Shown here: piece after piece, positions 38,430 through 57,865 of the stretch
How positions within the stretch are numbered: the first letter of the stretch is position 1
Layout: each line of letters begins with the position of its first letter
Origin: Eleginops maclovinus
Lineage: Eukaryota; Chordata; Actinopteri; Perciformes; Eleginopidae
Assembly: GCF_036324505.1 (NCBI RefSeq)
Contig: NC_086356.1
Span: 18,266,028-18,330,027, forward strand
Reading direction: 5' to 3'
Length of the DNA: 64,000 nucleotides
Notes under the pieces: generated by a model
Told to the model about the DNA's origin: nothing
What the model saw: the letters and a program-made list of their open reading frames with translations, nothing else
Databases searched by the model: none
Position numbers and translations under genes: made by a program

Positions 38430-39612
38430 AGTAAAGGTCCTGCATTTAAAATCTCACTGCAGAAGTGTTATCAGATACATTCAACTTAAGTATCAAAAAT
38501 AAAAGTACTTATTCAGCAGGAAAATATGCATATGTGATATTTGTTTAACAAGTATGACATTATTTGAGTGTTTATAGTGTTGTTTCAATTACCATTTCAC
38601 TGTTGTGGACAAACACACATCTGATACATACGTTGTTGTCTACCCCTTTCTTTGTTTTCATTTTCTTTGTCATGCATTGGGTATTTTACCTTTTTGTACC
38701 TAATTCTGATATTCCACTGGCTAAATCTTTAAGGATTCATTACCTTTAAGTTTAGTTTTTCAATGTTAAATCTAAAAGGTAACTAAGGTTGTCGGAATTA
38801 GCTAGTGGAGTAAATGTAGAATATTTACCTACAAGATGTTGTGGGGTAGAAGTGAAAAGTAGCATTGAATGGAAATATTTAAGTAAAGTAACTCAAAATT
38901 GTTACTTTGTTGTACTCTTCACCACTAAAAGAGAATCCCTTAATTCAACAAGTTCTGTACTTAGAAAAGTATTTATGATCTATGATATACACTGCCTGGC
39001 CGAAAAAAAAGGTCACACACTCTAATATTCGTTGGACCGCCTTTAGCTTTGATTACGGCACACATTCGCTTTGGCATCGTTTGCACGATCTTCTGCAATG
39101 TCACAACATTTATTTCTGTCTTGCATTCATTTTTCGCCAAGATCTTGTGTTGATGACGGGAGATTCGGACCACTGTGCAAAGTCTTCTCCAGCACATCCC
39201 AAAGATTGTCAATCGGGGTTCAGGTCTGGACTCTGTGGTGGCCAATCCATGTGTGAAATGATGTCTCATGCTCCCTGAACCACTCTTTCACAATTTGAGC
39301 CCGATGGATCCTGGCATTGTCATCTTGGAACATGCCCGTGTCATGAGAGAAGAAAACATCCATTGATGGAATAACCTGGTGATTCAGTATATTCAGGTAG
39401 TCAGCTGACCTCATGCTTTGGGCACGTTGCTGAACCTAGACCAGACCAACTGCAGCAACCCCAGATCATAGCACTGTATATGACCTATTATATTTACATA
39501 TTTGAGAAAAACCTTAATAACTGGGCTTTTACTTGTAATAAAGTACCTTCAATTTGTTTTATTCATACTTTTACTAGAGTAAAGCTCCTGAATACTTCCT
39601 CCACCATTGAAT
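38430..39612. repeat. Dispersed repeat copy, apparently interrupted by a Tc1 fragment
   Basis: The left part contains ACAAGTAAAGGTCCTGCATT and AGTACTTATTCAGCAGG. The right part (39480-39612) contains TTACTTGTAATAAAGTACC and ends CTTCCTCCACCATTG. Both belong to the family seen at 12085 and 48840. Between them lies a Tc1-like remnant. Confidence 0.45.
38987..39476 (-). mobile_element. Truncated Tc1/mariner-like transposon with broken transposase 3' part
   Basis: The left edge reads ATACACTGCCTGGCC, a fish Tc1-type terminal repeat. Minus-strand frames give [17 protein letters not shown], the DDE-transposase block normally written FQQDNAPxH. After a frame shift they give MPKRMCAVIKAKGG, the usual C-terminal end of these enzymes. 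The 5' half and the other terminal repeat are missing, and the coding sequence has frameshifts and stops, so it is a dead copy. It lies in the tail-to-tail space between agpat2 and egfl7. Confidence 0.8.
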
Positions 39613-39744
39613 AAAATACTGTAGAGGCCAACAGGAGACACACAATGTTGTGTTAGCTTAATGTCGGAGCTCATATCAGCCGCGTATACAGGAGCGTGTA
39701 TTGCAAACATTGTTCAGTAATCCTCCCAGTGAGCACACTCTGCA

Positions 39745-40185
39745 CCGTTTTTGATTAAGACTTTTTATTACAAAATGTTACAAAACTAGGTAGAAATGTC
39801 TATTGGAGCACTGAGAAATAACTAGACGTAATCATAATTTAAATAGATAAATACAGATGTCCACTGACGGAGGACACAGCTGCACTAAGGCAAAACAAAC
39901 AGAAACAAAGTGGGACATTTGACCTTTGACCCTCATTGGGTTTCATTCAGATGTTACATCGATGACGTAATGCTGACCCTGCTGCAGGAACTGTTACAAA
40001 ACCAAGATATTTGATCGAGATTCCACAAGAAAAGTAAATGAAGCTGTTGGGAATAGTGAAAATCACAGAGGATGATTGTTGTGCGTTTCTGCTTCATGCC
40101 GTCACCTTTCTTGCAAACAGCGGCCATCTTTGTTTGTACATTCTCTGGCAGAGAATTTGTGTCGCTATTAACTTTGTTGGAGATG
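39745..40185 (-). other. egfl7: egfl7 3' UTR
   Basis: Sequence downstream of the TAG stop on the minus strand. The first strong polyadenylation hexamer is AATAAA read at 39769-39764 (TGTAATAAAAAG), giving a 3' UTR of roughly 0.44 kb. Confidence 0.55.
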
Positions 40186-47476
<7,291 letters not shown>

Positions 47477-47641
47477 TGTCTTCCTCTTTCCCACGTTCCC
47501 TCGCTCCGTCTCTCACACTCTTCTCTGTGCCAGGTGGAGGGGAGAGGAAGGGAGGAGGAGGACGAGGAGGAAGAGGAGGGTTGAAGCCAAAGTCTCCTCA
47601 CTGTGATTGTCTCCGTTTTCCTCCAAGACGACTTCAGCTAC
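47477..47641 (-). other. egfl7: egfl7 5' UTR part of the start-codon exon
   Basis: The exon opens after the acceptor CCTCTCTTTACAG at 47642. This 165-nt leader has no ATG and carries a long CCT/CTTCC pyrimidine tract (about 47525-47585) before the start codon. Confidence 0.7.
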
Positions 47642-48839
47642 CTGTAAAGAGAGGAAAAGGGAGATAATCATACATCAGACACCAACTCTGACCAACTGTA
47701 AGCGCTGAATATGCACGATGTACTTATTCTGCACTGGAAATCTTTAGAGATGTTTATAGAAAAAAGGGCTAGTTTGCCCTCACTGTACATTTTGAACTGC
47801 ATAGACCTTTGACTATCTATGTAAGTGAATGCTTTCTACAGCACAGGAAGCATTTTTGTGACATGTTGACCTCCAAATAACTTGTAGATACATCCTTGCA
47901 GGGGGCTGGACCATTATTGTCACAAGTCACTGCACTCAAGCCCCAAGTCCTAAAACCCACATCAATTACATGTTGCTGTTCATTTTTTTTCTCCAATATC
48001 AATGTTTAAGACTCTGGGACATTCAAATCAATGATTTTGTCACACATATAGTAAATACAGTCCTGATTTCCTGTGGATAGAGCAGGTTAAACTCTCTCTG
48101 ACCAGCATGCTGCATGGATTCTGAGACTAAAACATAAAGGACAGAGTAAAAGGACAGAGAACTCTCCCGTCACACAAAGACTCACCACCCCTTCACACAC
48201 TTCTGGATTAATTGGCTACATACTGTACAGGATTAAAGAATGTGAAAGCTTCCAGAGTGTGACAGTCAGCTGGGATGGACACCATCTTACAGGCATGTTT
48301 TTAACACGGCAGATAATAAAACTCTCGGGAAATCTCTAACAGGGTACTGAAGCCAGCCCGGTGGGATGGCAGGTTATTGGGGGCCGCAGCCTGCAGGAGG
48401 AACCTCAGTTGTCCTGGTGGGCGATGCTAAACTTTGGTTGACAGCTTGCATGTCCCCATGATCCCAGGCTGGCTTCACGCCCAGAGTCAGGAAATGCACA
48501 GCTCAAGGCTGTGTTCATTCACAACCCAGAGCACAGGAGGCCACTTTAAAGACAACATGAGCATGTGTGGCAATAAAAGCATCATTACTATGTTGACGAT
48601 GAAAAAGTTGCTCCAGGGTTAGGGGTACAAGAGATACGATTAGCTTTTTATGGTGATATTAAATATTTGAAATGCTTTCTGCCTTTGGGGTGCATAAAGT
48701 ACATTACCAACATTCCTACACAAGGGATAATGAAAACCATTCTGCAAGTTAAGTGGTGGAGAAGGAGGAAAGTCTTACGTTAAACACATTACATATTCCT
48801 AGAACTAGAATTGTATATAATACAGAAATCCAGATGAAC

Positions 48840-49313
48840 GTGTGTGAAAACAATGCATCTTTGCATCTGTGTCATGTTATCTTCAAATTGCATTCATGAT
48901 AGAAGTGGTCTGATCTGTTGCTTGAGTAAAAATAATATACTACTAGAGTGCAAAATACTACGATTACAAGTTAAAAGTCATGCATACAAAATGTTGAGTA
49001 AAAGTAGAAAAAGATCCAACATTAAAATGTACCTCATGTTGCATAATTAAAAGGAGTCACTATGCAGAATATGTGGATATACATGATTATGTTGCAGCTT
49101 TAAAGGACATTTTAATCACTTTATAGAAATATAGTGTTGCATACTTGACTATTTTCATACATAATCAGTATTAAGTTCATACTTTGTATTAATAATCTGA
49201 ATCTGTCAAGTAGCTGAAATCGTAAGTAAAAAGATCAATAGTTCCTTTTGAGATGTAGAGCTCAAAGTGTTCCTATAGTACAGTGCTGGAGTAAATGTAC
49301 TTTCCACCACTGT
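48840..49313. repeat. Dispersed fish repeat, well-preserved right end
   Basis: Ends GTACTTTCCACCACTG, the inverse of the GAAGTGGTGGAAA start seen at 61068. The interior has CATGCATACAAAATGTTGAG and AGTGCAAAATACTACG blocks. This is the clearest end of the family that recurs through the window. Confidence 0.55.
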
Positions 49314-49460
49314 CAAAACACAATTGCCTGTACTGACATTAGGAGAAACTTGAACAGACACATTTCCTACACTCGCCATGAGAGGGCACTGTTTACAGCT
49401 GCACAGATCGGTGTGTGCTACATCCTTCTCTCAGATCTCCATCTCTACTCACGCGCGCGT

Positions 49461-49466
49461 GCACAC

Positions 49467-49509
<43 letters not shown>
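49461..49509. repeat. (CA)n microsatellite
   Basis: About 49 bp of CA with a CG-rich prefix (CACGCGCGCGTG) in the region upstream of egfl7. Confidence 0.95.
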
Positions 49510-49511
<2 letters not shown>

Positions 49512-49813
49512 GACACGCATTAAACGCATGACTCCACCTATGAAGAAATAAACAAAAAGACGAGCCTGCACTGACAACACAATACAAGCCGATATGCAGG
49601 GCGCATGCATGGATAAAAATAATCACCAACCGTGAAGCTTCCCTAAAATAACTCCCCTCACAGAAAGCTCAGTCCTACTCAGCAGGAAGTGGAAACAATC
49701 GATTCTTGAACAAAGTTACTCCCGGTGTATTCCGCTGCGGAGTTAAAGGAGCGGGGATGGAACTGTGATACCCGTCAGGTTAGTCCCGGAGCTCAGACTG
49801 TCTGTCAGGCAGC

Positions 49814-49892
49814 ATGTGGGGGGTGATGGTAGCACCTCCTCCCCTCCTCCAGCTGGGGGTCCCGCTGCTCACTGCATGCATTGCGGGGACCC
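49814..49892 (+). CDS. Candidate plus-strand signal-peptide first exon
   Basis: An ATG in fair context opens 26 codons beginning MWGVMVAPPPLLQLGVPLLT, mildly hydrophobic like a secretion signal. They end in phase 1 at CCC, then GTAAGTGA, a full consensus donor. A CRE palindrome TGACGTCA sits at 49898-49905. I found no downstream plus-strand exon to join it to before 64 kb, so it may be chance within a CpG-rich element. A first exon of a divergent gene is the other reading. Confidence 0.15.
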
Positions 49893-49897
49893 GTAAG

Positions 49898-49905
49898 TGA
49901 CGTCA
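49898..49905. promoter_or_regulatory. CRE palindrome TGACGTCA
   Basis: A perfect cAMP-response-element octamer in a locally GC-rich 250-bp patch (49660-49905), which also has an ETS-type AGGAAGTG near 49682. The patch may be an internal egfl7 promoter or an enhancer. Confidence 0.4.
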
Positions 49906-50225
49906 CCGCACTATGGCTACTATGGGCTACATTACTTTATTCATTCATAAACTATCCAAAAACATAAAATACACAAAAAACATGTATCCTATATTTAATT
50001 TGTTGAGATGAATATTAAAAAATGTACTTGTTGCAAGACTGAAAAAGAAAGTACGATTCATATGTTTCATTGTTGCCAATAATTGTATAACATTTTGGAA
50101 AAAAAAGATAACTGTATATTGTGCCAAGCAACACAGGCAAATATTATTGAAAGTTAAAAATAGTATCACTATTTCTGTACTGTTTCTATTGTGAACCTAA
50201 ATAATGGGGAATATAGTATTATAAT

Positions 50226-50228
<3 letters not shown>

Positions 50229-50302
<74 letters not shown>
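50229..50302. repeat. (AT)n microsatellite
   Basis: About 74 bp of AT dinucleotide, preceded by ATAATAATAA, in the first egfl7 intron. Confidence 0.97.
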
Positions 50303-50305
<3 letters not shown>

Positions 50306-50875
50306 CAATTAATTAACTAAGTAATTAAAAAGTATAAATATAACTTAAATTACATTTAAATCTTTCCTGTATGTGTGAAGAAACAAATATCTTTAAGAAT
50401 ATTTAGAGCTTTATTAGCGTTTTACAACATGATACGCCCATTCCTTTGAAGCTATTTTTTTAAAATATATTTTGTATTAAATATCAGACTGATGAATAAA
50501 GAAATATTAATCCAAAAACGAAAAAAAAAGTTGTGTTTATTCTACACTATAGAATACATGGCCATCACTCACATTATGAACTCATTACGGGCCATGGACC
50601 TAATATTTTAAGAATTATGAAAATAAAAATGCGTATGATTTTTAAGGAAAAGTGAAAGGCGCTGCAATAAATGTTATGCTTCTTTGATAGTTCACGCTCT
50701 TGCAATAGCACATACACAATGATCGTTTTACTTTCACATAAGTCTGACAATACAAACACATCGAACCAACTCTGTAGTATCCATACGGTATTTGCAATAT
50801 CTGTATCCCTACAGTACAATGGCAGTGTGACCTGTTCTCTAAAGACACTTTGTTTTCTAGCTCTTGGATGCATGT

Positions 50876-51190
50876 AATACGTATTAAAAGTTAACTTTTG
50901 CTTAAACTCAGTAGTAGAAGGTACAACTTTGAGGCACTTCATTACTTCCATTGTAGTTACTTTAAACTCCGTTTTAGAGGGAAATATTGTCAGTCTACTA
51001 GTTACTTTACAGACAAAATATGAACCTACTAGTAATAGTGATATATTATTAAAGATGATGCTACCAAGCAGTGTGACTTACATGGAATGTTCTCTAACTT
51101 TACGAGATGCAACTTATGCATTCAGCATGACTTTTAAAGGAGTATTTTGACAATCTGGTATAAGTACTTTGACTTGAAAACATTACGACT
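50876..51190. repeat. Dispersed fish repeat copy
   Basis: Contains GGAAATATTGTCAGTCTACT and GGTATAAGTACTTTGACTTG, matching the family at 18840 and 48840. It lies just inside the likely first egfl7 intron. Confidence 0.45.
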
Positions 51191-51248
51191 GTCTTCCTAA
51201 ACCATCTGAACGCGGACTTTAAAATAGTGTAAATAAAATAAATCTTAC

Positions 51249-51450
51249 CCTCGTAGCAGGGGGTCATCAGGTGAGTGTGCGCGCGCAGGCTGAGCGGCGG
51301 CCATGGGCACGAGCCGCCGTCCCGGTGGATCTTTGGACTCTTCCATGCTGCAGTTTCTTTTAAAGCTCGGGTTCGGTGGTGGGTTTCAAATAAAACCCTT
51401 TGCGGTTTGATTCGCGGTGCTCCCTGTGAGTCCATCGTCCACAAATGAAA
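51249..51450 (-). other. egfl7: Likely egfl7 noncoding first exon
   Basis: A GC-rich minus-strand segment ends at the donor GAGG, then GTAAGA (exon end 51249). A TATA-like CATAAAAAG lies about 25-30 bp before the proposed start. Splicing it to the acceptor at 47641 gives a normal 5' UTR. An upstream frame starting MDSQGAPRIK would run through this exon and stop two codons after the junction. The transcription start is an estimate. Confidence 0.4.
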
Positions 51451-51473
51451 TGTCTTCGGGCGTTTTTCAGTTG

Positions 51474-51540
51474 CTTTTTATGCAGAGCTTCCTGTGGAAC
51501 GCAGGAATTGGATGGACAATCCCAAACCGGACTTCCTGTG
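51474..51540 (-). promoter_or_regulatory. egfl7: Likely egfl7 promoter with ETS motifs
   Basis: Minus-strand reading gives CACAGGAAGT at 51540-51531, CAGGAAG at 51494-51488 and a TATA-like ATAAAAAG at 51481-51474. ETS factors such as ERG are established activators of endothelial genes including EGFL7, so paired ETS motifs next to a TATA-like box fit. Confidence 0.4.
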
Positions 51541-53077
51541 AGTGTTTGCCGCTGATAAAACCCCTCTCCTGCACAAACACTCTCCATCCTGCTCAAACCG
51601 CTTCACGAATCTGATTTTGAAGCATTTTTCTGTCCCCATTGTGGTGCAGGCATCTTGAAGGGGGTCTTTAACCTCATGGCCTTCTGCTGCCTTAGCAAAC
51701 AAGAGACAATCATAAAAACTGGGGGGTTAATTTGCAGTTTCCACCTAGCTTGATTCAACACCACTTCAGATTTGTTAGCTGGAAGCTCATATAGGCTCAT
51801 GTTTAGCTTTGGAGATCAAATCTGGTAAATTGCAGCTTGTTAAAGCCAAACTGTTGCTTGATAAGAAGTAGACCATGTTGTTCCTTTCCTACATCTGTTG
51901 GTGCACTCTGTTGTATTGCTCAATGATTGGAATGGTGCTTTTTTATTACATTTTGTCACTCTCATCCACGCTATAGTAATGGCTTTAAGCCAGTTCTGAG
52001 AGAATACAGATGCACTTGTAAGAATGATGTCAGAAAAAAAGGCTGATGTTTAGTTAAATAAGATACAAAGCAGAGAAATGCAAGATAGCTCCTTGTTTGA
52101 GAGCCGGAAAACAACAGCATTTCATGTAAAAGCGTTGAAGTATTTGTGCCATCCTGTACATACATGTTTTTATTTCGTAATGCATTCAGTACAGTTCTCC
52201 AAATATTACATTTAGGATTAAGTTAACAATCTTAAAATAAGGTCCATTTGGTATTGTTCTTTCAAACATCAAAAGCTGCTAATTGCACATTTTAGTTAGA
52301 TTGTTTTCTCAACTGCTGTTTCCAAATTCACAAAATCACTTTCAAATGTATTGGCATCACTGCAATGTTTTGTCCAGGCGAGACTGCAGAATTGGAATGT
52401 TTTTGTGATACAAAAAAATCCTTTAAAATACAGGAGTTTACTAACTGGTGCGCCTGACCAACCTAACTTGGCACTACAAATGATCTTGAACTGTCAAACG
52501 ATCTCGTATGAGACCTGTTTTTTGCCTGCATTTGGTTGGGGTAACTGAAGTGAACCTTAAAAAAGTCTTAAGTAGTGACATCATGTGTTACAGACAGTCA
52601 GGCTGCTCCTCCTCTGCCTTGAATCCCAGCTTAACTGAGATCAGCAAGGACTCATTTGTCATTCTCAGCATGTGCCGAATCCGACCACATACTTACACAG
52701 TTAAATGTGCATGCACGTGCACGATGACACAGTTGTCTGTTTGTGGTTTGGTGGCTGGGCTTTAGAGGGCATGAACCAGTACTTTACCCAAATGGAAAAA
52801 AGGCTGCTACTCTCCTAAAATGCATGATGAGGAATTACTCAATCTTTTTTTACACTTGCTGCTGAAGACTTATTTTTCAAGTGTTCATTTGAGTGCCTAT
52901 GGACGGGTAAATGTATGATGTGACCCTCCCTGCATACAAAGAAGTATTTTCTCTGTGATAACAAAGAGGCTACGTGCTGAGGCACCATGGGAACATTTCA
53001 CTTTGGGGTCGCAGGTGACCGCACACCATCAAGGCTGATCGCTCAGAGGGGGCGCATTAGAATATAGGATGCAAAAT

Positions 53078-53079
<2 letters not shown>

Positions 53080-53162
<83 letters not shown>
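53080..53162. repeat. (TG)n microsatellite
   Basis: About 82 bp of uninterrupted TG, flanked on the left by an AGAGGGGGCGC string. Confidence 0.97.
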
Positions 53163-53164
<2 letters not shown>

Positions 53165-55241
53165 CTTGTGTAAGAGAGACTGAAGTGGGAGGGTATCTCT
53201 TTTTAAGGAACTCTTTTCATTCTTTGAAATCAAGACTTGGCCGACACAAGCAAAGTTTTGCAGTCTGTGTTCCAGATTTGTCCCAGAAAAGATGCGGGAG
53301 GAGGGAAAAACACTCACAGAAAAAAAACTGAAGCGTAGCAGCACTTCCTCCTTTAGAGGAAACAGGAAAAGGCTGGGGGAATGAGATTCTGGAGGCTGCA
53401 CCCTTGGAACAATAAAAATCTCACTTCGACAGGAAACGGATCTGCGTCAAAGAGGGACTGACAGATTTCGCTAAAGGGCAGTAGCAGTGACCCTGGATGG
53501 GGCACGAGCAAGGGGGCAGCTGTGTCCAACATTAAGTCCCAAAAAGTATGTTCAAGCCATGCATTTGAACATATAGATTCCGAATGCAAAGAAGTTCAGT
53601 AGCGGTAAACCTTTACAATACATTTGAAAGGGAAAGATTAAGGATGTAAATCAGATTGTTTTTTTATGTCTCCAAGAACAATAGTCTGTATACAAGGAAG
53701 GCTTTTGTTGTTTCAGTCAGTTAGAACGTTTCTGCGTTCATTAGGTTTGTCTGAGAGTGTGTGGCTTTGATTTGTCACTTCAGCTTAGAGAGATAGCGTC
53801 TTCTTGAGAAGAGAGATTAACTCTGTTCCTGTTGCAGTAGATCCCAAAACGTGTAGAAAATAAGGATAAAAAAACTACAATATTAAATTCCTTTTATATG
53901 TCTTTATATATCATCTTCCCTGTGCCTTAGTACAGATTGGATAATTATTTGCAGCTCTGATTGTGGGATTTACGTCACTGCAGTACTCCTCAAATCCTGA
54001 TGCCCTCAGTGAGAGGAAACATCTGCATTGTTTTATGTTTTCACACTTCAAGTTATTTTTGTAAATCGTCCCCCCTCTGTATAATGTTTATTGAAGTCAT
54101 GTCAAGATCATAACAATTGTATTCATCCAGTAGAATCCAGAGGCACAGAAACACAACGCCCTCAATCCTCGAATCATCGATTCCAGTATGGAAAAATGTC
54201 CACAAAAAGGTTTTATCCTCAGGAAGAGCAACAGAGGAGGTATCATTTAACGGGGATGGATATGTGTCATATACAGAGCCCACAGACAGAACAATTTCAA
54301 TATGTACCAAGACTACAAAATATAGTGCAAAAGAACAAAATAATACAAAGTAAATGGCAGTAACTAGTATTGTCAATGGAAACGCCCTCTCACAGGCTCT
54401 GCACATTAAAGGCTAAATGCTTTTATGTTTGGAGAAATGGAGGACATACATGCAAAATAGTTGTGGTGTCATAACAGAGACACGGAAAGTGTAAATTCAG
54501 CTTGAAAAATGTGTGTTTTCCTTCTGCTCCTACTATGAGTTTGAACGAGTGTTGTGTGCCTGTCCTTAGCGGTCCAGATTGAGTCATCACCACTAATGGG
54601 GGGCATAACAGAAGCTTTTAGAGATCTGATACTTTAATATAGTTATAGCATGTGTTGGTTGCCGAACAGAAAAGGAAATCCAGTCTTATTGTGTTTGTGG
54701 TTTACTGTAAAAGAGGCCGACTTTACAGAAACATTCCCACATCTCTCTCGTTTTAAGGATACATATTAAGTTGAAATACCAAACTAGCATAGTGTCAGAT
54801 TTGATCAACTCTGCTGATTCAAAGGACTAGCAGTGTAGCATGTGTCTCCGCACTGCAGGATTTCCATGCTGAGCCGCCAAACAGGACATCCTGTTGTCCA
54901 AGGCCTGCTACCAACACCATCACTCCCCTGTCACCCTCGGCATCAGACAAAGCCGAGGCCTGAAATCATCTAAAGCTTTCCTGGAGATGAAAATACTTTC
55001 CACTGGTGGTACTGGCACTTCCTGTGCGCCATGTATACGTCCAGAGGTAGTTAAACAGTACATATTTCTAAACTGATGCTGTGGAATTCTCAACAAAACC
55101 AAAATGATCCTTTAGTTTAGGGGGATATTTAAAGAGGTAGTTCGGTTGTTTGAATTGTGAAGTCAGTGTATGACCTGCACCTTATAGCGTTTGGTACGCC
55201 CAAGACGAAAGTTGTGGCTGAACAATGTACTTCTGTTTACA

Positions 55242-55582
55242 GGGCATTCTGTGCACTACTGCTGGGACATCTCTCAATGCTTTAATGTTCAAAATGTCTT
55301 TATCTTTCTCATACTGCCTGTGCTGCAGCACCTCTTTTTACCCTCTGTCTGAAACCAGAGCCCAGTCTGCTCTGATTGGTTAGCTGGCCGGCTCTGTTGT
55401 GATTAGTCAACCACTTAGAGATGTCCGGCCCCTTAGCCTATCACTTACAATGTGTTGGAGGGCTAACCAATAGAAGCGTTGGATAGTGATGTAATTATGG
55501 TAGGGAAGTAAACAAAGGAGTCCAATGGAGGCGTTTGAGGGTGGAGGTGGAGTGTATGGGAGAGAAATGTAGGAGCTCATTA
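55242..55582. repeat. TTAA element, copy C (diverged)
   Basis: Shares TGCTTTAATGTTCAAAATG, CTGTCTGAAACCAGAGCCC, TCTGATTGGTTAGCTGGCC and GGAGTCCAATGGAGGC blocks with copies A and B. The ends are eroded: the left edge reads AGGGCATTCTG where copy A has AGGACATTCTG. Confidence 0.65.
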
Positions 55583-57784
55583 ATAAAAACAGTCATTTTA
55601 CCTTGCAGGAACCAGGAATCACTTGTAGGGCTTGAAGTTTGTTCGTTTGTGTGATTGCGGAACTTTGTTTATTGGGTTGTATGGATAAATACTTTATGAA
55701 CACACAGTGGAAACAATCCAAACCATCCCTTTTATCTGTGAGTGCAATGTCCCTTTTAATGGCCTCTACTTCATGCAGTGTTTCCGTCCTCCTGTTGCCA
55801 GCTCTCCTTGTCAGTCTGTCATCAACACATGCGTAGAGATTAGGGAGTTTATACACATTATGCTCCAAGCTCTGCGTTTAGAAACACATGTGAGTCTGAT
55901 TGGCTTATTTACCATAGTAATCAAATTCTCCTGCTCTGAGGTTTTGTTTGGAACAGTGGCCGTGTCGACTTTTTACCAACGTCTCCCAAGACTTTTTTTC
56001 TTCTTTTGAGGCTGCAGGAGTGTTAAATGTGGACACTCACCACCGTGCCACAGTAATCCTGAAAAATGTCCTCCAGCTTGTTCCATAATCATGTAATGTT
56101 CTGTTACTACACAATATTTATTGCCCAGACACTGAGGTGTCACAGTAAGGATGGCTGAGTAATATTATATTTATTGGCTGTGAAATGCGTTGTGTTGGCA
56201 ATTTTTATGATGGCTTGACAGCAGCGGTATTTTGCATTGTACTGTTTTGTGTTGCTTCCATGAGAAGTATTCTCAGATCTTCTTTATGGTTACTATCCAA
56301 TTATTCTGCAGACATACAGTAGACTAAACAGGGAAATGATACTGCCATGAGAAATAACTCATTTCAACAATGGTTAAAAAGACATGAAACAAATGTGTGT
56401 TCCCTGAATATTAACTCTGTTGACATCTTATTTAATGTGTTTCATATGAAAACGCTGCGCTGATTCCGATTTTAAAAGGGTTCAACCCGCAGTCACACTT
56501 TGGATTAATGACTGTTGAGGCCAAATTTTGGGCCAATTACTGTAGATGTTGCAGCAGTAGATTTGAAGATATTTAAGTGGGTGTCCTTTGCATCTGATAC
56601 AGATACGCAAGGCATCTTTTGCGTAATTAATTCTTCAATGAACTTCAATGTTAACCCATCTGAGCAAGAGACATAGTTTTGATGCTGAAAACGCACAAGA
56701 GCAGCGGCAAAGGGCGGCCAATCAACCTCAGGACTTCCAACGGCTTTGGTTGTCCCGTATGATACCAAAACTTGAGTTATATTTATGTTGGATGTATGTC
56801 CCGTAACACTAGGTAGCTCAATCACATGGTGTTAGAGTTGTAGCTTAGGTAACTTACACAAACTTATTCAAACCAAACCATGATTATTTTTATAACTCTA
56901 TTTTAGAAGTGTTGTTGACTTAACCTAACCGCACCCATCTTACACTGTTAAGCATGTAAACAGACGAGCGCTGGATGCTGTTACAGATGCGCAGAACTTA
57001 GTTAATAGTTGACCGTTGGCTGTAGTGTTGCGGTGTGTTCAAGTACGACTATTAGGCCAAGTTGCAGGCGACGCATTAGTCAACTTCTTCGCCAATTGTT
57101 CTTTGAATTCTGTTTGTTATGCCTGGGCCCTTTATCAATCTCTTTACTGTTAGTATTTTCTTACATGATCTTTGTAACCACGACTGATTACCGTGTCCCT
57201 CCATCCTCAACATTGTGTTTCCTGAATCTGACCTGTAAACACGTCTGTCTTTGTTACAGAAACGCTGCTTTCACCAAAAGGCTCAGCATAAGTGGCTCTC
57301 TTCCTGCAGCAACTTAAGAAGCCCAACCAGTCAATGTTATAGATTGTTGATGCGCCCCAATCTGTTGCAGCTTTGGTGACATGTTGTCCTCAGTGCTGGA
57401 CGCAGGGATACTACATCAAAGAAGGCTGAGGGACATGAGGGTGAAGCGGAGAGCAGGAAGGTTTCTGTTTGGCCGGGCTGCCATCTGCCCCAGGCTGTCC
57501 TCTGGGAGACTACCGGTCCATTAAAACCAGGACCACCCAAAACATCTACATCCTCCTTCCAAGAAGTGAGACTCATCTTCTTACCAACCTGTCAACCAAA
57601 CTGCAGTTCACAACCATGGTTCAATCATATTTAAGTGTCAAAGACATTACCATATTTTATTTAGGTAAACCAATTATGATTAGCCTTTTTATAAAATGTT
57701 TTTTTAATAATACTAATATTAATACATACTAACTGTTTCAGACAACTATACAGCACATCCAACTAAAGCAAAGAGAAATAATTG

Positions 57785-57865
57785 AAGATTGAATAATAAT
57801 AAGAAGAAGAATAATAAGAATAATAATAAGAATAATAATAATAAGAATAAGAATAAGAATAATGA
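57785..57865. repeat. Imperfect (AAT/AAG)n patch
   Basis: Reiterated AATAATAAG and AATAAG units over about 80 bp, purine-rich on the plus strand. Confidence 0.85.

Noticed and set aside
53357..53589. Minus-strand frame with Leu/Pro-rich peptide
   Set aside because: No splice context or homologous pattern; likely chance.
56505..56825. 106-codon minus-strand frame beginning MIELPSVTG
   Set aside because: No recognisable domain, no splice sites or start context of note, and it lies in repeat-rich intergenic sequence. It could be decayed transposon sequence.
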